The position numbers and the translations under genes were made by a program. DNA of 59,800 nucleotides from Streptomyces sp. NRRL S-350. GTDB lineage: Bacteria; Actinomycetota; Actinomycetes; Streptomycetales; Streptomycetaceae. Below, piece by piece: positions 42,138-50,282 of this stretch; position 1 is the stretch's first letter; each line of letters starts with the position of its first letter. A model generated the notes under the pieces. That model was not told the origin of the DNA, did no database searches, and was given only the letters and a program-made list of their open reading frames with translations. The stretch covers positions 1 through 59,800 of the forward strand of contig NZ_JOHO01000042.1 in assembly GCF_000719705.1 (NCBI RefSeq). The letters run 5' to 3'.

Positions 42138-43145
42138 TCACTGCCGCCGCCGTGGCCGCCGCCGCCACAGCGCGACCGGCACGACCCCGGCCAGCGCGAG
42201 CGCGTCCGACACCGACGGCGCTTCGGTGGGCACGACGGTCGCCCCGGCCGTCCCGGTGGTCGTCCCGGTCGGCCCGTCCGCAGCGGCCGCACCGGCCGCA
42301 CGGGCCGGCACCTTGTCGAAGGTGTCCGGGACGGGGAGGGTCGACCAGTTCGACAGCGGCCACGCCACCACGAAGGCCCGGCCGACCACGTTGTCCACCG
42401 GCACGAAGCCGTCACCGGTCTGGTTGTGGTGCCAGCGGGAGTCCCGCGAGTTGTTGCGGTGGTCACCCATCACCCAGAGCTTGCCCTTGGGAACGGTGAC
42501 GGTGCCGACCGGGTCGTCGTCGCACGGCTTCGAGCCGGGGAACAGGTACGGCTCGTCCAGCGCGACGCCGTTCACCTTGAGGGGGCCTCCCGCCTCGCAG
42601 TCCACGGTGTCCCCGCCGACCGCGATCACCCGCTTGATCAGGTCCTTCTCGTCCGCCGAAGGCATCAGGCCGACGGTGCTGAGCGCCTTCTGGACGGTGC
42701 CCGTGAAGGAGTCGTCGTAACTCGTCGGCGTGCCCTCCAGCCAGCCGCCCGGGTCGCGGAAGACCACCACCTCGCCGCGCTCCGGCTCCGCGCCGAACCA
42801 CGGGGTGAACTTGTCGACCAGCACCCGGTCGCCGATCGCCAGGGTCCGCTCCATCGAACCGGAGGGGATCGAGAAGGCCTGCACGAAGAAGGTCTTGATG
42901 CCGAGCGAGAGCAGCAGCGCGATCACCAGCAGGATCGGCAGCTCCAGCCAGAACGGGCGCTTCTTCCGGGGGCGCTTCGCCTCCGCCCCCGAATCGGCAC
43001 CCGGCTCCGGGCCCGCCTCCGGGCCCGGTTCCGCGCCCATGGCGGCGGCGGTGCCCGGGCCCGCCTCCGCCCGGGCGCCTGCGGCGTGCCCCCGCTCCCC
43101 TGTTCCGCCGCTCTCGCCGGACTCTTCGCTCTGCTGCACACTCAT
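42138..43145 (-). CDS. lepB: Type I signal peptidase
   Basis: 335 aa from ATG 43145. Cytoplasmic Glu/Gly/Ala-rich N-terminus, TM helix about 66-88 (FWLELPILLVIALLLSLGIK), then the S26 catalytic boxes: nucleophile Ser97 in SIPSGSMERTL and general-base Lys171 in DLIKRVIAVGGD. GDRVLVDKF, VMGDHRNNSRDSRW and the NVVGRAFVVAWP strand are also present. A second C-terminal helix (APSVSDALALAGVVPVALW) gives a two-anchor topology like some Streptomyces Sip proteins. It removes Sec/Tat signal peptides outside the membrane. In Streptomyces, sip genes often cluster near rplS, which is not seen here. Sits 63 bp downstream of the XRE gene on the same strand. Confidence 0.95.
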   Translation of the reverse strand: MSVQQSEESGESGGTGERGHAAGARAEAGPGTAAAMGAEPGPEAGPEPGADSGAEAKRPRKKRPFWLELPILLVIALLLSLGIKTFFVQAFSIPSGSMERTLAIGDRVLVDKFTPWFGAEPERGEVVVFRDPGGWLEGTPTSYDDSFTGTVQKALSTVGLMPSADEKDLIKRVIAVGGDTVDCEAGGPLKVNGVALDEPYLFPGSKPCDDDPVGTVTVPKGKLWVMGDHRNNSRDSRWHHNQTGDGFVPVDNVVGRAFVVAWPLSNWSTLPVPDTFDKVPARAAGAAAADGPTGTTTGTAGATVVPTEAPSVSDALALAGVVPVALWRRRPRRRQ

Positions 43146-43208
43146 GAACTCGGCCCCTCCCGACCGCCCGACGGGTGCCCCATGGAAGACCCCCTGTCAG
43201 GAACGAAC

Positions 43209-43805
43209 CTACCGAACAGAGGTTCCCGGGCGCGCTCTGACGTGCATGCGCTCGCCCTGCGGGCCGAACAGGCTCAGGAATTCGACCGGGTGCGGGCCGG
43301 CGTTGCCGAACGCGTGCGGGGTCCGGGTGTCGAACTCGGCGGCCTCACCCGCCGTCAGCACCAGGTCCCGCGCACCGAGCACCAGCCGCAGCCGGCCGGC
43401 CAGCACGTAGAGCCACTCGTAGCCCTCGTGCACCTTCAGCTCCAGCTCCGGCTCGGTGTTCCGGCCCGGCGGGACGATGTGCTTGAACGCGTGCATGCCG
43501 CCCAGGTGGCGGGTGAGCGGAATGATCGTCTGACCGTTCCTGGCCACCGGACGCGGATGGATCCGCGGGTCACCGGTGGCCGGCGCCCCGACCAACTCGT
43601 CCAACGGCACCCGGTACTCGCGGGCCAACGGGAGCAGCAGCTCCAGCGTCGGCTTGCGCTGCCCGGACTCCAGCCGGGACAGGGTGCTGAGCGAGATCCC
43701 CGTGACGGCGGCGAGTTTGGCGAGGGTGGTTCCGCGCTCCCGGCGCAGGGCCCGGAGCCGGGGGCCCACCGTGGTGAGGACGTTCTCGAACTCTTCGTCG
43801 GCCAT
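43209..43805 (-). CDS. XRE-cupin transcriptional regulator
   Basis: 198 aa from ATG 43805 (MADEEFENVL); ATG 43814 is an alternative. N-terminal XRE HTH (RLRALRRERGTTLAKLAAVT, then GISLSTLSRLESGQRKPTLE) and C-terminal cupin_2 domain about 120-190 (HEGYEWLYVLAGRLRLVLGA, LTAGEAAEFDTRTPHAFGN). This is the SutR/PuuR-type layout, in which the cupin binds a small ligand or metal. The dyads immediately upstream are likely its own operator. Confidence 0.94.
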   Translation of the reverse strand: MADEEFENVLTTVGPRLRALRRERGTTLAKLAAVTGISLSTLSRLESGQRKPTLELLLPLAREYRVPLDELVGAPATGDPRIHPRPVARNGQTIIPLTRHLGGMHAFKHIVPPGRNTEPELELKVHEGYEWLYVLAGRLRLVLGARDLVLTAGEAAEFDTRTPHAFGNAGPHPVEFLSLFGPQGERMHVRARPGTSVR

Positions 43806-43814
43806 GCCTGCCAT

Positions 43815-43838
43815 TTGCCGGTACGGCAACGGCCGTTG
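43815..43838. promoter_or_regulatory. XRE-cupin autoregulatory dyads
   Basis: TTGCCG-GTA-CGGCAA (43815-43829) overlaps the palindrome CAACGGCCGTTG (43827-43838) next to the XRE-cupin start codon. The TTGCC..GGCAA form fits XRE operators. Confidence 0.6.
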
Positions 43839-43901
43839 TCAATCCGGCACACGGGTGAGACCGGTCCGCCCGGGCGCCCCCCGGAGCCCTATCCTCACGT
43901 C

Positions 43902-44252
43902 ATGCGCATCCACCTCACCCGGGACAGCGTCGCGGCCGGGGACGACGCCGACGCCCCGCACGGCGCGACGGTCACCCTCGCGGACGACCTCGACGTACCG
44001 GCGGCCCTCGCCGCCCTCGGCCTCCCCCGGCCCGGCCTGCCGCTGATCGGCGGCGGCCGGGCCACCTGGGTGGTGCGCGGCGCCGACGGCACGGCGCTCG
44101 CCGTCCTCGCCCAGCAGTGGCCGCAGCCGCACCCGCTCCCGGCCGGCCACGGCCCGCTCGCCGCGCTGGCCGGCCCGGACGGCACCGTCCGGCTGCACGT
44201 CGAGTACCGGCGCCAGTCGGACCCGGACGCCGAGTACGAACGGCTCCGCTGA
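43902..44252 (+). CDS. Small hypothetical protein (116 aa)
   Basis: ATG 43902 (MRIHLTRDSVAAGDDADAPH). There is no RBS, but tatcct ends 6 bases before the ATG, suggesting a leaderless mRNA. The sequence is soluble and mostly beta: PHGATVTLADDLDVPAALAA, ATWVVRGADGTALAVLAQQW, TVRLHVEYRRQSDPDAEYER. I do not recognise a family. Divergent from the XRE-cupin gene, so it may be a target of that regulator. A hairpin and 15-bp repeats follow. Confidence 0.7.
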   Translation: MRIHLTRDSVAAGDDADAPHGATVTLADDLDVPAALAALGLPRPGLPLIGGGRATWVVRGADGTALAVLAQQWPQPHPLPAGHGPLAALAGPDGTVRLHVEYRRQSDPDAEYERLR

Positions 44253-44281
44253 GGCCGGCCGCGCATCCGGTCCGACCCGGT

Positions 44282-44307
44282 CCGACCCGGTCCGCTCCGG
44301 GTCGGAC
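44282..44307 (+). terminator. Hairpin, 10-bp perfect stem
   Basis: tccgacccgg/ccgggtcgga around tccgct, about 30 bases after the stop of the 116-aa gene. Its right arm is part of the 15-bp tandem repeat. Confidence 0.65.
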
Positions 44308-44351
44308 CGCTCCGGGTCGGTCCGCTCCGGGTCGGTCTGCTCCGGTTCGGT
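44292..44351 (+). repeat. 15-bp tandem repeat (tccgctccgggtcgg x4)
   Basis: Four consecutive units at 44292, 44307, 44322 and 44337 with 0-2 changes, in the convergent gap before the alpha/beta hydrolase. Confidence 0.9.
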
Positions 44352-44445
44352 CCCTGCCGGGTCCTCATTCCCGGCCCGCCCGGCAGGACGCGGCCACGCC
44401 CGCGCTCGGCGTCCGCCGCCGGTGCGCACGCCGCACCCGCTTGGG

Positions 44446-45462
44446 TCAGCAGCCGCCAGGGCGGTCCAGGGCGTTGCGGAGGAACTCGGTGATCTCCGCC
44501 CGCGCCGCCTCGGCCTGCGGCACGACGCCCGGCATGCTGACGAAGGCGTGCGTGGCCTCGGGGAACTCGGTCAGCCGTGCGGACGTCCCGGCTGCGCGCA
44601 GGCGCTCGGCGTAGCGGCGGCCGTGATCGGCCACCGGGTCAAGGTTCGGCACCACCACCAGGGCCGGGGCGAGATCGGTGAGATCGTCGGCGTGCAGCGG
44701 AGACAGCGGACGGGGATCGGTCCCCGAGGGGACGGCGAGGCGTCGGAACAGCCGCAGTTGGGGAAGGGTCAGGGTCGGGCTGTGGGCGTGCCGGGTGGCC
44801 GAGGGGTGGTCGAACATCGTCCCGGTCACGTCCGTGACCGGGTTGACCAGCACCTGCGCCCGCAGTCGCAGGCCGGCCTGCCGGGCGCGGATGGCCGCCA
44901 GGGCGGTGATCAGTCCCCCGCAGCTTTCGCCGAACACGGCGGTGCGTGCCGGGTCGATGCCCCAGTCCGCGGCGTGCCGCACCAGGTGGTCGAGCGCGTC
45001 CCAGCCGTCGTCGGCGGCAGCCGACAGCGGACTGTCCGGGGCGAGGAGGCGGTGCTCGACGGAGACGACGAGGGCCGGCAACCGGGCGGCGAGATGGCTG
45101 GTGATCCAGTCGCTCTGTACCGCCGTGCCCACGAATCCGCCGCCGTGGACGTGGAGTACGAGGGGCAGGGCCGCCGCCCGGTCGGCCGAGCCGGCGCCGC
45201 GTCCGAGCACCGGCCGGTGGACCCGGACCGGTAGACGGCGGCCGGGCAGCGCCAGCGACTGCCAGTCGATCGTGGCCCCGGGGTCCGGCATCCCGGTGAT
45301 CGCCCGCATCGCAGCCGACGCCCGCCTGCCGTTCTCCGCCTCGCGGTAGGCGGCCAGGTCCTCGGCGGTCATCGCCTCCCAGTCCAGCTCGCCCCCCAAT
45401 GCCTGCTGCCGCAACCCGCCGCTCGTCGCCGACGGCTGCCGCGCACTGCTGTCCCCGCTCAT
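44446..45462 (-). CDS. Alpha/beta hydrolase (HSL/esterase family IV type)
   Basis: 338 aa from ATG 45462. Hormone-sensitive-lipase group: oxyanion motif HVHGGGFVGTA, nucleophile elbow GESCGG (so G-x-S-x-G as GESCG), Asp in PNLDPVADHGRRYAERLRAA and C-terminal His in FPEATHAFVSM. An N-terminal helical cap (residues 25-60) is present. It hydrolyses short acyl esters or lactones. Divergent from TetR 45538 with two overlapping CGATAC..GTATCG operators, so expression is probably induced by an ester-type substrate. Confidence 0.94.
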   Translation of the reverse strand: MSGDSSARQPSATSGGLRQQALGGELDWEAMTAEDLAAYREAENGRRASAAMRAITGMPDPGATIDWQSLALPGRRLPVRVHRPVLGRGAGSADRAAALPLVLHVHGGGFVGTAVQSDWITSHLAARLPALVVSVEHRLLAPDSPLSAAADDGWDALDHLVRHAADWGIDPARTAVFGESCGGLITALAAIRARQAGLRLRAQVLVNPVTDVTGTMFDHPSATRHAHSPTLTLPQLRLFRRLAVPSGTDPRPLSPLHADDLTDLAPALVVVPNLDPVADHGRRYAERLRAAGTSARLTEFPEATHAFVSMPGVVPQAEAARAEITEFLRNALDRPGGC

Positions 45463-45485
45463 GCCTTCTCCTCCCCGAATGGTTT

Positions 45486-45517
45486 CGATACCTCAGGTAT
45501 CGATACCTAAAGTATCG
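45486..45517. promoter_or_regulatory. Two overlapping TetR operators
   Basis: cgatacct-c-aggtatcg (45486-45502, perfect 8-bp arms) overlaps cgatac-N5-gtatcg (45501-45517) by two bases, between the divergent hydrolase and TetR genes. Confidence 0.8.
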
Positions 45518-45537
45518 CAACTGGCTATGGTGAGGGA

Positions 45538-46143
45538 ATGACTCGTACGCCCCCTCCCGCCCGAACGCCTGACGGAACGTCCGGACGCCCGCCCGGACGC
45601 CCGCGCGCCGGCCTCGACGCCGAGGTCTTCACCGCCACCCTGAACACGGTCCACGAGCTCGGCTACGCGCGAGCCACGGTCGAGCGCATCGCCGCTGTCG
45701 CCGGCATCGCGAAGTCGACGATCTACCGGCGCTGGCCGTCGAAGGGCGCGCTGATCGTGGACTGCCTCCTCGACGCCTTCGGCCCGGTGCCGTTGAAGGA
45801 CGGCGCCGACCGGGCCGAGCTCATGGCCTCGACCATCCGCTGGATCGCGGCGACGATCGGCGAGCGCGGGGTGGGCGACGCGTTCGCGGGCGTGTTCAGC
45901 GACGCCGTCAGCGACCCGGCCCTGCGCGGGATCCTCTCCACCCGGTTGCAGGACCCCTACCGCCTCGCCCTCCAGGACGCGCTCGACGAGCCGGAGCAAA
46001 GGGTCCTGTTCTTCATCGACGTCGTCGTCGGCACCATGCTCCACCGGATGGGCATGACCGGCGAACCGATGGTCGATGCCGATGTCGACGCCCTGGTCGC
46101 GATGGTGCTGCCGCACTTCGCCGACGGCGCCGGTCCGGCCTGA
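45538..46143 (+). CDS. TetR-family regulator
   Basis: 201 aa from ATG 45538 (RBS tgaggga). HTH: FTATLNTVHELGYARATVER, then IAAVAGIAKSTIYRRWPSKG. The C-terminal domain is of the TetR_C_16-like kind (LFFIDVVVGTMLHRMGMTGE). Divergent from the alpha/beta hydrolase, which it probably represses through the CGATACC..GGTATCG sites. Confidence 0.94.
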   Translation: MTRTPPPARTPDGTSGRPPGRPRAGLDAEVFTATLNTVHELGYARATVERIAAVAGIAKSTIYRRWPSKGALIVDCLLDAFGPVPLKDGADRAELMASTIRWIAATIGERGVGDAFAGVFSDAVSDPALRGILSTRLQDPYRLALQDALDEPEQRVLFFIDVVVGTMLHRMGMTGEPMVDADVDALVAMVLPHFADGAGPA

Positions 46144-46364
46144 CGGCGGAGGCCGCGACCGCCCGCCGTGCGACGGCGAGACCGCCGCCCGGAGCCACGG
46201 CGGCTGCGCGGTGCGCCACCCACCGAGCCGTAGCCGCCACCGGCCCGAAGCGGCCGGCACCGCCCCGAACGAGCCCGGCCGACTCCCAACGGCCGCCACC
46301 CGCAGGGGGTTTCACCCAGGGGAACCGATCACGGAGCGCCGCCGACCGCACTACGCTACGTGTC

Positions 46365-47699
46365 ATGAGTTCTTCGGAGAGGGCCCCGGGGCGGGGCACC
46401 GCGGTGGTGATCGGCGGCGGACTGGCCGGGCTGGCGGCGGCGTGGGCCCTGCGCGGCTACGCCCAGCGGATCGTCGTGGTGGAACGGGACCACTATCCGG
46501 CGCAGGCGGCGTTCCGGGCCGGCGTGCCGCAGGGGCGGCACGCGCACCTGGTACTGGAGGCCGGGCACCGGGCCCTGGAGGAGATGATGCCCGGAATCAA
46601 ACAGGAGCTGGCGGCCGCGGGCGCGCTCCGGGTGAACACCTCGGAGGTCAAGTGGCTCAGCTCCGCCGGGTGGATGGCCGAGTACCCCACCCGGATGGCC
46701 TTCCTCTCCTGCACCCGGCCGGTGCTGGACCAGCTCGTCCTGGAGCGGGTCCGCACCGACGCCTCGATCGAGTTCCTGGAGGGCACCGACGTGGTCGGCC
46801 TGCGCGGCTCGGCCGGGGCGGTGACCGGCGTGCGGGTACGGGAGCGGGGCCCTGAGCGCGGCGAAGTCCGCGACGTCCCGGCCGAGTTGGTGGTCGACGC
46901 AGCGGGCCGCTCGACCTCCGTGCCGAAGTGGCTGACGGAACTCGGCTGCCGTCCGGTGCCCGAGGAGCGGGTGGACGCGGGTGTCGCCTACTCATCCCGG
47001 CTGTTCCACCGCCCCGCCGGGGCCGACCTCGGCGGTCAGGCCGTGTACCTGCAGACCAAGGCGCCGGATGCGCCGCGGATGGGTGTCCTGCTGCCCGTCG
47101 AGGGCGACCGCTGGATCGTCAGCCTCGCCGGGATGCGCGGCTCCCGACCCGAGGCCGGCGAGGAGGGATTCGCCAAGCACCTGGCCGGGCTGCGCGATCC
47201 GCTCCTGCGCGACGCCCTGCGGGACGCCGAACCGGCGGGCGAGGTCCGCGGCTTCCTCCCCGGCCCGGGCGTGCGCCGGCACTACGAACGCGACTGTCCG
47301 GCCGGCCTGGTGGCGGTTGGCGACGCCGCGAGCACCTTCAACCCGGTGTACGGCCAGGGCGTCACCGTGGCCCTGTTCTGCGCCCGGGCGCTGCGCCGCA
47401 CCGCAGTGCGCCACGGCGGCATCGGGCACGCTGCGGCGCGGGACGCTCGGCGCGCGATCGCGACGGCGTCCAAGAACCCGTGGGTGATGTCCTGCGCCGA
47501 GGACGCCCGCTTCGACACCACCACCGGCGCGCCCTCGGGCGCCCTGCTCAGACTCCAGCACCGCTTCCTGGACAAGGTGTTGGCGGGTGCCACCCGCGAC
47601 CCGGTGGTCACCCGGGCTTTCCACGAGGTGCTGTCACTGGTGGAGCCGCCGTCGCTGCTGTTCCGCCCGTCGGTGCTCGCCGCCGTGCTGCGGAGCTGA
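46365..47699 (+). CDS. FAD-dependent oxidoreductase/epoxidase-like
   Basis: 444 aa from ATG 46365. No RBS; gctacgtgtc precedes the ATG, so the mRNA may be leaderless. N-terminal FAD fold: VVIGGGLAGLAAAWALRGYA, ERDHYP and QGRHAHLVLEAGHRALEEMM. The latter matches the GVPQGRHAH(x)LL segment of flavin monooxygenases related to polyether epoxidases (MonCI/LasC type) and squalene-type epoxidases. A C-terminal GD motif follows: AVGDAASTFNPVYGQGVTVA. AELVVDAAGRSTSVPKWL is the second dinucleotide-contact segment. The substrate is unknown; no polyketide gene is in the window. Confidence 0.88.
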   Translation: MSSSERAPGRGTAVVIGGGLAGLAAAWALRGYAQRIVVVERDHYPAQAAFRAGVPQGRHAHLVLEAGHRALEEMMPGIKQELAAAGALRVNTSEVKWLSSAGWMAEYPTRMAFLSCTRPVLDQLVLERVRTDASIEFLEGTDVVGLRGSAGAVTGVRVRERGPERGEVRDVPAELVVDAAGRSTSVPKWLTELGCRPVPEERVDAGVAYSSRLFHRPAGADLGGQAVYLQTKAPDAPRMGVLLPVEGDRWIVSLAGMRGSRPEAGEEGFAKHLAGLRDPLLRDALRDAEPAGEVRGFLPGPGVRRHYERDCPAGLVAVGDAASTFNPVYGQGVTVALFCARALRRTAVRHGGIGHAAARDARRAIATASKNPWVMSCAEDARFDTTTGAPSGALLRLQHRFLDKVLAGATRDPVVTRAFHEVLSLVEPPSLLFRPSVLAAVLRS

Positions 47700-47705
47700 C
47701 CCGGG

Positions 47706-47738
47706 CGGCCGGGTGCCTCCGCCCCGGGCGCCCGGCCG
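47706..47738. terminator. Bidirectional terminator, 12-bp stem
   Basis: cggccgggtgcc/ggcgcccggccg (one G-U pair) with a 9-nt loop, exactly between the convergent flavoprotein and ATP-grasp genes. Confidence 0.85.
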
Positions 47739-47741
47739 GTG

Positions 47742-48662
47742 TCACCGTTCGAGGTGCGCGGCGACGTACGGCAGCGCCACCTGCTCCAGGGCCCGCCGGC
47801 CGAAGGCGGGGTGGACGTTGACCTCGAAGACCACGCCGCCGCTCTCGGCGGCGAGATCCACGCCCGCGAGGTCGAGCCCCAGGGAAGCGGTGGCCGCGAC
47901 GGCCAACTCCGCCAGGCCGTCGGGCAGTTCGTCGCCGTCCAGCAGGGCGGAGACGGCGCCGCGACTTTCGTTGCAGGGCGCGTCCGGGTCCGCCTGGACG
48001 TGCTCGACCGCGCGGACCACCCGGCCGTGCAGCACCACCACCCGGTACTGGTGGCGCCGGCCGTCCGGGAGGAAGTTCCGGGCGTCGCGGGCGATCAGCC
48101 AGTCCGCCCCGGTCCCGTCGTAGTGGCTTGCGGCGGCGGCGAGTTGGTCATGGTTGGTGACGTGGAAGACGTCATCGCCACCCATCCCGACGCAGGGCCG
48201 GGCCCAGACGTCGCCGCCGAGCCCGTCGAAGGCCTCGGCGGCTGCCTCCGGGCTCGGCCGGGAGAGCGCGATGCTGGGCATGTGTGCGACGCCGTCCCGG
48301 AGGAAGCTGGCAACGGTGGCGTCCTTCTCGGTGGCCGCCCGCCACGCCGCGGCATCGGTGCCGAGCGAGCGTGCCCCGCACCCGCGGAGCAGCCGCTGGC
48401 AGACCTCGAACGCGCGGCGGCGGTGCGGCGGGATCTCGTAGACGACCACCGTGTCGGCGGCCACGGTCCGGCCGTCCGCCACCAGCCGCAGGCCGCCCGC
48501 ATCGTCGGCCTCGATCCTCCCGCTGCCGCCGGTCATGAAGTGCCGGGCGTCCACGTGGACGGAGTCTCGGCCGGTCAGCCTCCGCGCGGCGGCGGCGAGC
48601 ACGTCCCGGCTCCCTTCGGTCGAGCTGTGATCGGTCAGGAGTACGAGATCGCGTGGGCCCAT
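47742..48662 (-). CDS. ATP-grasp ligase (RimK-like)
   Basis: 306 aa from ATG 48662 (MGPRDLVLLTDHSSTEGSRD). RimK/MvdD-like ATP-grasp domain: an N-terminal region with VVVYEIPPHRRRAFEVCQRL, the central ATEKDATVASFLRDGVAHMP, the nucleotide-binding VWARPCVGMGGDDVF, the YRVVVLHGRVVRAVEHV strand and the metal-binding FEVNVHPAFGRRALEQ (E and N). These enzymes form amide or ester bonds from a carboxyl phosphate, for example in graspetide or peptide-tailing pathways. I looked for a precursor gene in 48663-48911 and found none. It lies 250 bp downstream of the kinase gene on the same strand, so it may or may not belong to the conflict cluster. Confidence 0.9.
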   Translation of the reverse strand: MGPRDLVLLTDHSSTEGSRDVLAAAARRLTGRDSVHVDARHFMTGGSGRIEADDAGGLRLVADGRTVAADTVVVYEIPPHRRRAFEVCQRLLRGCGARSLGTDAAAWRAATEKDATVASFLRDGVAHMPSIALSRPSPEAAAEAFDGLGGDVWARPCVGMGGDDVFHVTNHDQLAAAASHYDGTGADWLIARDARNFLPDGRRHQYRVVVLHGRVVRAVEHVQADPDAPCNESRGAVSALLDGDELPDGLAELAVAATASLGLDLAGVDLAAESGGVVFEVNVHPAFGRRALEQVALPYVAAHLER

Positions 48663-48911
48663 CCGGCCATGGAAGCGGCTGTGCCACGGTGGCGACAAGA
48701 CGGCCCCGCAGGCCATCCGCCGGGTGCCATGGCCGAAACCGCTCCGCCCACCGGACGACGGCACGTCCCGGCGGGCACCGGGAGGTTGGGTGCACCGAAG
48801 ACCCCGGGCGCGCCGATCACGTGCCGCAGCCGGATGCGCCGGCCGAACCCGGCAGGCTCTCGGTCGGTGCCGCCACCCGTGGGTGCCCGCCGCGCGCGAC
48901 CGGACGGGGTG

Positions 48912-50282
48912 TCATCCCCGGGCACGCCGGACCGGCAGGCGGAGGAGCCAACGGCGGCGCAGGCCCGTGCGGGGAGGCGGTGGAAGCTCTGCCTCCAGGG
49001 GGGAGGCGAAGGTGCGCGGCAGGGCCTCCGGGGCCGGGCCGGCTCCGCCCGGTGGTTCCGCAGGCGGCGGTGGCAGCACCACCGGCAGGGGGGCCGGCGG
49101 GGGCTCCGGCGGAGGGCCCGGCAGCGGGGGCGGCGACGTGGGCGGTGGCCCGGGTGGCGGGTCCCCGTGGGTGCGGAGGTGGACGGTCCCCGGGTTCGGC
49201 GGGGCCTGGATCGCCCCGGGGGACGATGCGGGTCGCCGGAGGCGTACGGTCGGCCCTCCCGGAGCCGGTCGCTGGACCGTCTCCGCGGTGGGCGGGCTCG
49301 GTGGCAGCTCCGGCGCTTGGCCCGTTCCCGGCCGGTAGGGGTGGTCGAGTTCGAGGACGAGCTGGGTGCGGCGCAGGGTGGCGCGGGACACGGCGTCGGG
49401 CAGCCAGTCCCCCTGGGTGAGTTGCCGTTGTGCGGTGGTGACCCGGTGGTCGGAGAGCGCACTGATCAGACCGTCGACGGTGGGCCGGTGGGCGGGTTCC
49501 TTGCTCAGGCAGGCCCGGACCCAGCGGTCGAGGTCTGCGGGCAGCGTGGATATCCGGGGATCGCCGTGCAGCACGTTGAAGATCACGTTGACGAAGCTGT
49601 CCCCGTCGAACGGTGGTGATCCGGTCGCCGCGAAGGCCATGACCGCTCCGAGCGCGAAGACGTCGGCCTGAGCGCGCACGGGTTGTCCCGTGACCTGTTC
49701 CGGGGCGAGGTAGCCCGGCGTCCCGATGATCGCTCCGGTCGATGTCTGCCTGGTGGATCCGGCCACGAGCGAGATCCCGAAGTCGATGAGCCGCGGGCCC
49801 TGCGCGGTGAGCAGGACGTTCGACGGTTTGAGGTCCCGGTGGACCACGCCGGCCGAGTGGACGGAGTGCAGGGCCCTGAGGAGTCCGTACCACAGCGCGT
49901 ACAGCGAGTCGGCCGGGAACGGGCCGAAGGCGTTGACGCTCTGTTGGAGGGAGAGCCCCGGGATGAAGGCCGTGGCCATCCAGACGCCGTTCTCGCCGAC
50001 GTCCGTGTCCAGTAGGGGCGCGGTGAACCTTCGGGGGATCCGGGAAACCACGGCGCTCTCGCGCCGGAAGCGTTCCTGCGCCTCCGGCTCGCTCAGCAGT
50101 TCCGGACGCAGGACCTTGACCGCCGCGGTCCGTCCCGTGGCGGAGCGCGCGAGGTACACGATCCCCATGCCTCCCGAGCCGAGGCGGCCCAGCAGCTGGT
50201 AGCCGCCCAGCTCGCGGCGGTCGCCGGACGAGAGGGGCTCCAGCCCGTCGGGTACGCCGGTCCGGTCCTCGGGTTCACCCAT
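48912..50282 (-). CDS. Ser/Thr protein kinase with proline-rich tail
   Basis: 456 aa from ATG 50282. Hanks-type kinase about 27-285: GSGGMGIVYLA loop, Lys56 (AAVKVLR), catalytic VVHRDLKPSNVLL (D150), DFG at 167-169 and GTPGYLAPEQ. All catalytic residues are intact. Residues 300-430 are Pro-rich (TSPPPLPGPPPEPPPAPLP) and the end is basic (TGLRRRWLLRLPVRRARG). No TM helix or PASTA repeats, so it is unlike the cell-wall PknB type. Its ATG overlaps the caspase stop by 8 bases (ATGGGTGA), implying translational coupling and a shared function. It may phosphorylate and gate the caspase or STAND partner (inference). Confidence 0.95.
   Translation of the reverse strand: MGEPEDRTGVPDGLEPLSSGDRRELGGYQLLGRLGSGGMGIVYLARSATGRTAAVKVLRPELLSEPEAQERFRRESAVVSRIPRRFTAPLLDTDVGENGVWMATAFIPGLSLQQSVNAFGPFPADSLYALWYGLLRALHSVHSAGVVHRDLKPSNVLLTAQGPRLIDFGISLVAGSTRQTSTGAIIGTPGYLAPEQVTGQPVRAQADVFALGAVMAFAATGSPPFDGDSFVNVIFNVLHGDPRISTLPADLDRWVRACLSKEPAHRPTVDGLISALSDHRVTTAQRQLTQGDWLPDAVSRATLRRTQLVLELDHPYRPGTGQAPELPPSPPTAETVQRPAPGGPTVRLRRPASSPGAIQAPPNPGTVHLRTHGDPPPGPPPTSPPPLPGPPPEPPPAPLPVVLPPPPAEPPGGAGPAPEALPRTFASPLEAELPPPPRTGLRRRWLLRLPVRRARG

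Noticed and set aside
41949..43901. Upstream part of a 767-codon plus-strand ORF
   Set aside because: It is antisense to signal peptidase I and XRE-cupin. Only the last 116 codons (43902-44252) are kept as a gene.
48663..48911. Graspetide precursor upstream of the ATP-grasp gene
   Set aside because: Short frames exist on both strands, but none has a leader/core layout with repeated Thr/Ser/Lys/Glu motifs.
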